The notes beneath the pieces are model-generated. The model made no database searches. It saw only the letters and a program-made list of their open reading frames with translations, and had not been told where the DNA came from. From Engraulis encrasicolus (Eukaryota; Chordata; Actinopteri; Clupeiformes; Engraulidae), in assembly GCF_034702125.1 (NCBI RefSeq), contig NC_085861.1, positions 56,221,363 through 56,285,362 on the forward strand: a stretch of DNA of 64,000 nt. The letters are read 5' to 3'. Below, in pieces: positions 1 to 11,100 of this stretch. Made by a program: the position numbers and the translations under genes. Position 1 is the first letter of the stretch. Each line of letters opens with the position of its first letter.

Positions 1-1922
1 AGGATATTGCAACTAACTGAGGGTTAAAACCTATTGAATGCAATGGTGTACTCATAGGCGGCGCTACAGCAAGACTCTTGGGGAAGCTAAAAAAAAAAAT
101 AAAAAAATAAAAAAAGGGGGGGGGGGGGGGCGTCATCGGAGAAACTGTTGTGGTAGCGTATCAGGGTCCGGGGGCACTGAATCAGTCGCCACGCGAGGCC
201 CTAACCGCGGCTTTTGATATATTATCATGACATTAGATGATGTTGAAACAAAATGATGAACAAATAAAACGGAACATTTCCATGCGCAACTACGGGTCTT
301 CATGCTCGTGCGCCAATGGAACTGTCAAACGCGACAGGCACACACGCGCACACACACACACACACTGAAGGCAGGAGAGGAAGACGGCTAGTTGCCACAC
401 CATGGACTATTATCTCACAAAAATGTCTCGAGCAATCAAATCATACACCAGACTGACATTTTCATGCGCTAGGTCACTCTACCTCCATCAGACTGGTATC
501 AAAACTCGCAATCAAACTCGCAAAACTAATGACGAGGCAAAATGCGCACACACGGGGGAGACAGGAGAGCAAAGAAGCCAGCTGATTGAGCATAGGTATT
601 ACCATGCCCAAAAATATCATATGGGGCTATCATATCCAACAGACATATCAGATGTCGGTTTTGCAGCCCAAATAATACAAATATGCTGTAATTTTGAATT
701 TCTATTTGAAGTAGCTTGTAATGTAGTTCACTACATTTTCCAGATGGCTGTAGCTAGCTTAATATTTATATTAGATGTAGCTTGTCTAGGGGAGCTAAAT
801 GTTAGCTTACTAGGTTCTACAAGTAGCTTGCGCAGCCAGACACTGTTCTCGCTGCCTCGCACTGTACACTGTTCACTCCAGTCACACGCAGATGCCCAAC
901 AAACACAAGCGAATCTACACACATCACATTACATATGGCAACTAAACCACCCGGGCAGCCCACCATGAATTCAGGAAAGGGGTGCATTTTTGAAAGTGGT
1001 GTTAGCTTGGTGACAGGATAGCACAGGTGATTTGCTTTGAACTGAAGTGATGGCTAGTTAGACGGAAGACAAGTAGACAACTACATCGATAACAACATTG
1101 ACAACAACATTGCCAACAAATAGTAAACTTAGTGCTTCGGCGAGCACATCAGGGGGAAAAACGGATTTCCTACCTTATTCTGTCTTGTTAATTCCTGTTA
1201 CTTGAAGATAGAGGCAAAATATCCATTTAGATTTGCCAAATAGGCTATCCATTTATAGATACCTGTAGTAGTGTGGTTGAATAATGAATGCTACAAGAGG
1301 AAAATGTCAACATTGTGACCTATGGCTGGTGAAAAAAACCGAATGATCTGAAAATGAAATGTAGTGGAATCCCAATTTATTCCAGAGGTCATTTTTATCG
1401 AGATATTAAACATTCCAGATTTCATTTCGTAAGCAACGAGACCGCCTCGCCGCCAGGCTCTGTTGAAGCCAGTAGAACTGACACCTGATTGGTTGACCGC
1501 AGCATGACATCGCCGCAACGAAACTAGATCTACTAACAAGGTGGATAGGCCATTCAGCAGGAAACCCTCATTTTGGTTCATTGTGTGTGCCTGCGACATT
1601 CCATCGCTGGATAAAAAAATTATATATTTTAAAATTTCCTTTTATTTATTTCTTATGACAACTTTGGGGAAGCTGAGCTTCCCCTAGCCTCTTAATAGCG
1701 CCGCCCATGGGTGTACTTACTTATGCCTTGCTCTCCTGTGAATGTTATGGCCTTATGGCCAATAAAAATATGATAATATGTAAATGTTTGGGTGGAATTA
1801 ATTAAAGCAGACTCTGATTGTTCCTTCTTGAGATTTCCGGGAAGATCAGACCATGTTTTATGATCAATTTTGACAGAAATGGAAGAAATTTCAAAGGGTG
1901 CGCAAACTTTTTCCTGGGACTG
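1..1922 (+). repeat. Tc1-like fold-back repeat copy, split by a hAT insertion
   Basis: Bases 1-52 and 1710-1922 together match the right arm of the complete Tc1-like element at 12596-14220 (same order of motifs, same end CCTGGGACTG followed by TA at 1923-1924). The window starts inside this copy. The copy is interrupted at 53-1709 by a separate element; removing that element and one target duplication restores the sequence order seen at 13971-14220. Confidence 0.85.
53..1709. mobile_element. Non-autonomous hAT-type element, 1657 bp, 8-bp TSD
   Basis: The left end starts CATAGGCGGCGCTA and the right end is the reverse complement of CATGGGCGGCGCTA, so the termini are inverted repeats. The flanking octamer GGTGTACT is present at 45-52 and at 1710-1717, an exact 8-bp target duplication as hAT transposases make. 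The uninterrupted related copy near 14012 shows the empty site. Subterminal GGGGAAGCT motifs occur near both ends. The interior has an A-tract plus G-tract near 89-130, a short CA repeat near 341-366 and an open frame at 402-968 that resembles no transposase I know. I infer a non-autonomous element. A 133-bp relative lies at 21722-21854. Confidence 0.85.
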
Positions 1923-2002
1923 TATGTTGCGCTGTTTTGGTTTACCTCCCATGGTGCGGTGCTAGACCAAGACAAAATTATTGTCTGCCGCTACCGCTAG
2001 GG

Positions 2003-2338
2003 CAGGGGTGGACAATTACTTTGGCCCAAGGGCCACATTGGATTTAGAATATTGACCAAAGGGCCGGATATCTCGGGCAATTTGCCGGTGTTGTTAATAA
2101 TAGAAAATAATCTACACAGGCATAACTGTTTCATGCACATTAAATTGATAGATTTAGATGAATAGTAGCCTATGCACATGTTCTAAAACCTGACGCCTAG
2201 CCACTGTAGAATGCTCGTGGAGAGTATGAGTAGCCGGCCTATCACTAATTCAAATGATTTTCTAAAGGCTCTGGGGGGGCATATGAAATGACACAGCGGG
2301 TCACATGTGGCCCCCGGGTCTCAGTTTGCCCACGCCTG
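2003..2338. mobile_element. hAT-like MITE (CAGGGGTG family)
   Basis: The left end reads CAGGGGTGGACAATTAC and the right end reads TTGCCCACGCCTG, imperfect inverted termini of the type common in fish hAT MITEs. The interior holds the GGGCCACAT and GGGCCGG stretches shared by related copies at 14753, 48770 and 53507. No clean 8-bp duplication is visible. Confidence 0.6.
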
Positions 2339-3560
2339 CGCAAGGCTGGTACTACATTACGTATTGGACCTTTAACTGCCATGATTTCTCTTGCTTTCAA
2401 ATGAGGCCTTGAGTGGTGCCACTGCCAACAGGTTGCGAAGGCGCATTGTTTTACACACGGATATCAGAACACTTTCCATCCAGTGTAGGCTAACAGGACA
2501 CAGACATTCATCGCGGCGTCGTAGAACATACCATACTTACAATGATTACAATAGCCTATATAAACTTGGGTTAGGCTACGAGTTGTGAAGTAGAATAAAC
2601 TTCAGTTCAAACGCATCAAGTAAGCAGTGTAAGTTAATAGCGGCAAACAAGCCGTATTTGTCTCACGAACGTGCAGCTGCTTGAAAACGAAAGCGGCTGC
2701 AACATAATAAACAAAAGACCCAGAGGACATAGAGTGCGTGCGCCCGCGTGCAACCTAATCCTTAACTTCACTGTTAACCCAGGCAGTTTCCCGAAGGGTG
2801 CTTCACCAAATGGACATTCAAATTCGACATATTATTCGAATGCAAAGTTGATGCAAATGAACTACGAAACCGGAATCACTCAACATGATCTAGGAAAACG
2901 ATTTCAAGAATATTGACGAGAGAGACTCAAACTTACCGCCTAGATGATGGCACGCATAGATTTTACTTGCTGCAGCGTCGAGAATAAGTTTATTCGAAGA
3001 ACTTCTCAGTTAGTTCTACTTCTTGAGAGTGAGCGGTGCACATCCGTAAGCATACACGCTACCACGGGACATTGCTGCTGATGACGTACCATTGGGAACC
3101 TAAAAAGGAGGAGCATAAAGCCGCCACAGAAACTTTTCTCTGAAATTGTGCGAGAAAAACTGTTGTAGTAGAGCTCTAGTTACTAGCCATGAGATTACCA
3201 GACTGAGCTCCAGACAGCGCGGTCCTCGGCAGTACTAGAATTCTCACCCGCGTTTAGCGACTAAAATGCTTCCTAAGTGTTTTTTTTGGTCAACTGTGTA
3301 TTTGCTTTCCGATCAGACTTTTTTTTAATTCGATAACGCGCCAATAACATAATACAAAGGTCACCAAGTCGTAGACATCACGATGTGGTCCAGAGAAAGC
3401 TCACGCCGCATATCAACAAAACGATTAGTGTGATGTGTTCAATTAACACTCTTCATGCAGTCTTCCACAGACTCAGCAAACTGGGCATGCATTTGGTCCC
3501 CTCTGTGCTGTGGCTATGGCGGTCATCCCCAAATAATTACCGGTACATAAAACTCTCTCT
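2339..3560. other. No gene identified; possible minus-strand first exon near 2939-3110
   Basis: No coding homology is recognised. On the minus strand, sequence ending at about 2939 is followed by a perfect GTAAGT donor (TAGGCG then GTAAGTTTGAG), and upstream of it at about 3080-3120 there is a TACGTCATC CRE-like site and a CTTTATGCTCC TATA-like stretch. This could be a non-coding first exon of a gene running off the left edge. That reading is inference from short motifs only. Confidence 0.2.
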
Positions 3561-3627
3561 CTGTTTCTGTCTCTCTCTCTGTCTGTGTGTGTGTGTGTGT
3601 GTGTGCGTGCGCGCGCGCGCGCGCGCA
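3555..3627. repeat. Compound CT/GT/GC simple repeat
   Basis: A run of CTCTCTGTT and TCTGTCTC units is followed by about 12 TG units and then about 10 CG units. Alternating purine-pyrimidine GT/GC tracts of this kind can adopt Z-DNA. Open frames through it are artefacts of the repeat. Confidence 0.9.
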
Positions 3628-4199
3628 GCATTGTAGCACTGTAATGATTGAATGACCATACCTTTCCAAAGAAGATTTATTATTAACCTTGAAAATGTTG
3701 CCTTAGCACTTAAAATGTAGTATAAAAAAGACCCAGTATCCCCCAAAACAGTATGGTACCCACTTCATGCATTACCGAAAGCATACTGGCGGATTAAACA
3801 AAAAAAATATACAAAATGTTCTCTACTGCAACTATTTCAGTAAAACGTTACAGTGGTGTGCACACAAACAATAATGATCAAAAAGTTTAAAGGTAGCCTA
3901 CATTGTGAATAACATGTATTTGCTGATTTAGTTAGTTTGCCTCCTAACAAGGACATGACCAGTCTAATTTTAATGGTAGGCATAGGTAGGTGTATTCTTG
4001 CAGAAGGAGAGAAGTGCGAGTTAAATAAAGACGTTTTTAATGTGACAACTTATTTCATTTACAGAAATAAGTATTTCATCCCCTGTCAACCATTAATAAT
4101 TCTGGTACCACAGACTTGTCACCCGAATAAAAGACAACTGTTAATAGTCACTCGCATAAAAGTCACACTGAATCAGCAGAATCAGTCCATAGTATGAGT
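3628..4199. other. Nothing recognised
   Basis: AT-rich sequence without recognisable coding, RNA or repeat termini. Confidence 0.5.
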
Positions 4200-5028
4200 C
4201 AGTCAATCAGACTCCAAACTTGCCAACATGGGAAAGACCAAAAAGCCGCCAAAGGATGTCAGGGACAAGGTGTGAGAGAAAGAGCTACAAAAACAAGCAA
4301 GAGACTGGATATTAAGCAAACTGTTGGTGCATTTCTTGCAAAAAATTAAGAAATCCAAAATGACCATCAAAAGGCCTACCTGGGGGTTCCAGTCAAGATT
4401 TGACCTGGTGTGGATTCAATAATCATGGAAAAAGAGAGAAAACACCCTAGGACTTTACGTATGGACGACAGCTAGGACCTCAATCACTAAGAAAACTATG
4501 AATGCCAGAGGATTAAAATCCTGCAGTGCATGCATGGTACCCCTGCTTCAGAGGGAAACTGTGCAGGCTCACCTGAGGTTTGCCAATGGACATCAGACTG
4601 GTTTAGGATATCATTGGCAGGTGCCAGATGAAACCAAAATGAAGCTGTTTGCCATTAACAATACTCAATGTGTTTTGAGGAAAAGTAATGCTGCCGTGGT
4701 AACATTATGGTTTGAGGTTGTTTGTCTGGGCAAGGCACAGGACAACTTCACATCATCAACAAATGGATGGAGGGAGACATGTAATATACAGTCCTGAGGG
4801 CCAACCTCCTTCCCTCCACTAGACTAAATGTAGGTCAAATACTTATTTAATTTAATGAAATACAAATTAATTAAAATATATTCTTCAAAGTTATTTTCGA
4901 GATTTCCTTTTTGACATTCTGTCTCTCTATGCTAGAATACACCTACCATTCAAATTCTATCTTTATTGGTGGGCAAACCAACAAAATCAGCCAGGGATCA
5001 AACACTTATCCCTTATTCTGACTGTACA
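4200..5028 (+). mobile_element. Decayed Tc1/mariner-like transposon
   Basis: At 4228 a start resembling Tc1 transposase N-termini is readable (MGKTKKPPKDVRDKV). At 4498-4797 the frame holds Tc1 catalytic-core residues including DETKMKLFAINNTQ, the DE-TK-LF motif of the family. The frame is broken by deletions and stops. The right end near 5000-5028 (GGGATCAAACACTTATCC and then CTGACTGTA) looks like a Tc1 terminus; the left terminus is not resolved. It lies just beyond the CEP76 stop codon and overlaps its likely 3' UTR. Confidence 0.7.
4962..4967 (-). promoter_or_regulatory. Candidate CEP76 poly(A) signal (AATAAA on minus strand)
   Basis: TTTATT on the plus strand is AATAAA on the minus strand, 143 bases past the CEP76 stop. 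It lies inside the decayed Tc1 element, so the gene may use a transposon-derived signal. Only position and motif support this. Confidence 0.35.
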
Positions 5029-5109
5029 TAGTAGACAAACTAATGTGGTCTTTCAAATAAACGCACCAATATTACATCATTATAAATACATACATTTTGA
5101 GCACACCGA

Positions 5110-8100
5110 TCACAGAATACAATAGTACTGGCATGCAAGCATGACCCACGTAGCACAAGCCGACTCGGGGTAGGCAAACACTCGAACTCGCACGGCAAGC
5201 CTCACATGATCGCCACAGCAACCAATGATCTCCTCACAGAAACGGGACCTGTGTAAAAATGGTGACATTCATATCAGTGACCACGTAATAACAACATCTC
5301 ATCATGGTAAAACAACTACTTTGATAGGCTTAAGATAAAGTAATGGGCAGAAGACATTGGCCTCGGTTACATGGGACATTTAATTCCAAATTCACTTCAG
5401 GATTGTACAGGTAGCTGTTAATACCTGCTGGGCATTACTGCCTGTCGCACCTCCTCTGGTGCCCATGGGTCAGCGAGAGAAAATAAGATTTGTGACACAA
5501 ACATATTTATTGTATCAATTACTAGACAAACATAGGGAATACACATTCATAATGCATGCACAGGAGGTGCCTTCCTCAACCACCTTCGCAGGTAGCTGTA
5601 GCCTTACGCCAGAAGCAGATATCGTCAGGTGGTGTCCAGCCTTCTCTGCGGTGTTTCGGACCTGAACCACAACACCGCCAACTCCAGCCGGTGGGCCGAC
5701 AGTGAGTGGCCAGTCTCACTGGCCATCTGCTCCTGGCGTACAGCTCGCACCAACAATACATACGTTCCATACATTTGATAAGCATAAAAATAAATAACAG
5801 GAAAAGACAAAAAAGCAGTTGAGCTGTTTGGTGTTCGTTGGCTGCTGGCTTTAACCCCTTCCTAGCAGCTGTGCTCGGGTGAGTTGGTTGCTGGGGCGGC
5901 AACAGTGCTGAGTAGGGCTGTTACAATATTGTATCGAACCGACAAATCGTGATACAGAGTCACAATACTGTATCGTGATACAAGGAGGCAGTATCGTGAT
6001 ACGCCCCTTTAACATTTTGACACCCATCAGCCCAGAAATCAACCACATGATATGAAATGACAGTACTTCCAAGCATCATCATTACATAGAAACTTTGAAA
6101 AAATATTAGTAGCCTCTTGTAACCTATTCTACCTATAAAAACTATCATAGTTTTTATTCATAAAGTTTATAATGTTGGCAAATGTGAAATCGTAGGGTGT
6201 ATCGAACCGTAGGTCATGAATTGTGATACAAACCGAATCGTGAGTTGAGTGTATCGTTACAGCCCTAGTGCTGAGTGAAAGGTGCCGAATGCGATAAATG
6301 CTTACTGACGAGTTGTTTGTGAGGCAGTTGAGCTGTTTGGTGTTCGTTGGCTGCTGGCTTTAACCCCTTCCAAGCAGCTGTGCTCGGGTGCGTTGGTTGC
6401 TGGGGCAACAGTGTTGAGTGAAGTGCCGAATGCGCAAGGCGGTTGGGAGATAGGCTTGCTGTTCCCTGCAGCTGCTTGTCTGGGGTTTAGGTGTTCTTCC
6501 CCCAGTTTCTGTCCTTCCTCTGCAGCCAGAGCCAAAAGCTCCCTTTCTCTGCCTCCTCTGCCAGTTCCTTTGTTGCCTTCTTAAGCCTCCTTCCGGTGAC
6601 TCCCACGTCCTTTAGGAGGCGTATAGTCGACAACCCCATAAAGCCTCTGCATCCAACCTCCACTGGGTAGATGGTAGTCTTCCAACCCGCCTCTCGGCAC
6701 TCAGCAGCCAGCTCAGAGTACTTGGCATTTTTCCGCTCGAAGGCAGCCTGGATCCCTTCCTCCATTTTCTTAGTGAGCTCAATGAGGGCCACCCCTCTTG
6801 CCTTTGTGGACCACGCCACTATGTCTGGGCGGAGAGATGTAGTGGTAATCTCTGTGGGAAACGGAAGCTTCCTGTCCAAGTCGACCTTCATGCTCCAATC
6901 CTGGCCGGGACTGAAGGGCCTTGATGTTTCTCTTTGCCTGATGCTTCTGATCCCTCCTTCCGCGACAAAGGTGGTGGGGTCCTCTGTCGGCGATGGTATT
7001 CTGCTATCCTGTCTGCACTCCTCCAGTACTTCGGCTAGCTTTCTCAGGACTTGGTCGTGGCGCCATCTGTAGCGGCCTTGTGATGGCGTGATTTTGCAGC
7101 CTGACAAGATATGCTTGCATTGGGAGCATTGCTGAGTGCGCAACATTCCTCATTTCCAAACCACTGTTGGAGGTTCCAAGGACAGGGGAGTGTGTCATAG
7201 GTTGAGCGTATAAGGAAGCTGAGTCTTGCCTGTGGGATCTTCCACACGTCTGACCAACTGATGTTCCTGTATGAGATTCCCTCCCAGGTTGTCCAGCTTC
7301 CCTGCCGTCCCTGAGACACAGCCTTGATCTTGTAGCGGTCTTCCTCCAACCTCGTCACCTCCGCCACCACCATCCTCTTCCTTTCCTTGTGGTGGGCCTT
7401 GGACCAGAATCTTGGTGCATCTCCCCATCCTAGGCCTACTCTACATACCTGCACTCTGCCCATGATTTCCTTGTGCTGCAGCCGGCTTACAGCTTGGTCG
7501 ACCTCAGTCTGGGCGTTCCACTTTCGGCCAGTCAGGACCCTGGCGTTAGCCTTCCTGACTGACTCGTCTGTGGACTCTCGAAGCTCAAGGACCAACCTGG
7601 CCTTCTCTTGCATGTAGCCCAACTGTAGTGACTTCAGTGGTAGTTGCAGCATATTTCTTCCGAAGAGCCCAGCTTCAGATAGGCAACGTGGCAACCCCAA
7701 CCACTTTCGTATGAATGAGTTGGCTTTCCCATCCATCTTAGTCACGGTTGATGAGGGGATCTCGCTCATTTTCAGGGGCCACATTACCCTCTCAAGTCAA
7801 GTCAAGTAGGTTTTATTGTCAATTTCTTTACATGCACTGGTCATACAAAGAATTTGAAATTACATGGTCATACAAAGAATTTGAAATTACCCTCTGGTAG
7901 AGTGTAAACTGGTAGCACCAAACCTTGTACTTTCCAGGGAGTTGGCTTTGGTCGATCCTTGCCAGGCCTCAATTGAATTCCAAATAAAACTTAATTCCGC
8001 TTTGAAAACATTATGTAAAGCCTTCACAATTTGGAATTAAATGAAAATGCAATGTAAACCCGACATAGCTATTTAATTCTGAATTAATTGTTCGATTTTC

Positions 8101-11100
8101 ATGATGCTGTTTGGGGGCCATGGGGCCACAAGAAGGTCCAAGGGCACATTAAAGTTAATTGTATATCCTGAAAGTGCATATTCTAGGCATTACGGTGATA
8201 CCTTGCACATGGCAATTTGTACCCCCAGAATTTCACAGAAATTGAAAAAGTGACATTTAAATTGTATTATTAACCTTACTTTTCTGTTGTAAGCTCAACA
8301 GATGTTGCATTAAGCTTGGTCTATGCTCATTTTGGAAAAGAAAACGTGTGCTTATTGAAAAGTTGTTCAAAATGGTACTTTTCAACAGGGGTGTACCCCT
8401 TATTGCTGAGCACTGTATGGACAAGTAAACACACCTGAGGCAGGTAGCGAAAGCCCGCTTTGCACTGTGGTGCAGAAATTGGATGGGGAAGCCCTTGAAT
8501 GTGTGGCCATCGGGGACAGCCCTCCTGACCGCATCCTGGAACTCTTCGTTGCCACTGGCGATACCGGTGCATCGCTCCAGCTCATAGGCCACGAGTGCCG
8601 ACGACAGCAGATATGACAGGTTGTCGTCCCACATTGTGGCAAAACCCAACTCCTGCGACAGTAGAAATAGCAATAGCAATAGTATTATTATAGCACATTA
8701 TCATACATAACTGGGATCCAATGTGCCAAAGAGAAAAGAAAGAGAAGAGAGAGCAAAAAATATAATGTAGACAGGTTGTCATCCCACATTGTGGCAAAAC
8801 CCAACTCCTGCGACAGTAGAAATAGCAATAGCAATAGTATTATTATAGCACATTATCATACATAACTGGGATCCAATGTGCCAAAGAGAAAAGAAAGAGA
8901 AGAGAGAGCAAAAAATATAATGTAGAAAGTATCACAGATAGTAGATAACGATCACCAAAGGCAGAGGAAAATAAAGCTGTTTTTAGTTTCTTTTAAAAAC
9001 ATGATACTGTTGGGGCAGTTGTAATTTCGACAGGAGGCTGGTTCCAGCATTTGGCAGCATAATGACTAAATGCCATTTCACAGCCTGTAGGTCTTTAGCT
9101 GCCTGCCTACGCATACTGCACATAAAAGACAATACAAGGCTAAATTATACTAAACAAGATAGGGGTGCACGATCTGACGATATAAAAGCGTGAAGAACAA
9201 GAGAGTAGAGGATCGTAGACTGCCGAAGTGGAGAAATCGTTTAGATCGTGTGGACAATGAGCCCAATAACTTTGTAACAATTCACCTCTTGGCTTAGCGC
9301 TAGGGGAAAAAGCCAAAATGCTATTTTTTCCACAGGCGGCTTATACACTGTAAATACCATAAACACTGCACAACAACGTCTGCAGATAAGGAGGATAACT
9401 GTCAAGCGCCACACTCAACAAACTCTTCATGGTCAGTAACATCAAGCAGAGCACAAAAAATAGGAAGGCACGAGAAGTTTGCAGATGGCGTGCGCTATGT
9501 TCAGGGTTGTTAGTACACGCAGCATGGCAGCTAAAGAAACAACAGCCACAGAAAAAAACAACAGCCCGAACACTGGCAATCTCCTGAATTTTTGACAATG
9601 CTGTGAGAATGCGCAGGCAAGATGGGAACTCGCGCATTGAGCGTGGAATACTTTGATTAGATTTCACAGGCATGTGAGCAAGGGTAGAGTGAAGGCTGTG
9701 TTTCTGTTAAACCCTGAGTGCATGTGCGTCTTTTCAAAGTGAGTGGTCTGTTCAGGGCAACTGCTTGACAGAGAGCGCACTTTTCGGTTCAGTAAATGTC
9801 TCCCTGACATTCATTTTTGGAACTTGGAATGTCTGTGACGTGACGTCCACGAACAGAATATCCATGTGAAAACGCAAAACGCCTAGCCTGAGAAGCCAGA
9901 CTAAATGTGAGATTTATGTGAATATTTAGTCTGGGCCCGATCAATGAGAAAGATCGGGAGTTTTAGGGAGTTTTCTCAAACTGTGTCTGTGCCTATTGGC
10001 CAACGCTTTGCGTTGCATTCAAAGATTCAAAACAAATCAAATCAAGTTTGCTGCTTTGTGATTGGTCAGCCGGTTTCAGGGCCTTTGCCATTGTCCGAGG
10101 CTAGACCCACTCGCAGGCAAAAATAATTTTGGCTGCTGGCGGGTGGGGCTAGTTTACTAGGCTACCAAACACCCGCAAACTGCTGTTCTGTTAGAACTCA
10201 GAAAAGTGTTCACCTGTTGCGTAGGCTACTGTCTACTTCCCACAGCGGCATTTAGAAGTCCACCACGAGATGAAATTGCACAGAAGTGCGTACAAACAGA
10301 CGGGTCATTCCACGCAAATGGAACAAAGCTCTATGCACTTGCCTCTCAAAATAATATATATATATATATATATATTTGTTGGCTGCTCCTTAGACATCCA
10401 AGAGAAATAATCATTTAGTGCAGGGATTCTTAACCTTTTTGACGTCAAGGCCCATTTTTTCCAGTGCACAGTGTCACGGGGCCCATATAATATTACCCAT
10501 TATTATACATATATTATATTATATTATATTATATTATATTATATTATTAAATAATGATAATATAATATAGACTTATAATATTGATATAAATTATAAATAA
10601 ATAGGTTATTACTGAAGTATTTTTTTCCACAAGAATTAGTCCTAGGCCTACATTAATTATTGCTAATGTTAATCTCATTTAATCTCACTCATCAAATCCA
10701 CTCACAGTTTAGCAAGTCAGAGTCATTCACACATTTGAAATGCCTCTCTGGCAGCTCAAAGTTTGCGTGACAGCTCTTGTGCTTTGTAATGAATCTGCTG
10801 ATCGTAAATTCAAGACGCAGCGCGGGAACAACAGAAATTCCAGAGCCGGACGGAAAACTCTCCAGTTTCAAGCAAAATTCGCAAAAGGACTGTCATGTTG
10901 GGGACACTTGGACAAGTATAAGGGATAAAGATTCAGTAAATAGAATTATTTTGAGTAGCCTAACCGTTGAACACCGTTATTTCTAACTACTAAAACGTGA
11001 GGATATTAGGACACAGGAGACGTCGCCAAATCAGCTGGGAACCGTAACCGGTTGGTAATTTCTCTTTTTTCAAATAGCCCACTGCAAAGGGTGTTACCAT

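Noticed and set aside
402..968. 188-aa open frame within the first hAT element
   Set aside because: No transposase motif (no hAT dimerisation block or BED zinc finger) and no family resemblance; treated as chance within a non-autonomous element.
5576..5902. Cys/Trp-rich minus-strand frames
   Set aside because: They lie in CEP76 intron 11 on duplicated repeat sequence with no homology and no splice support.
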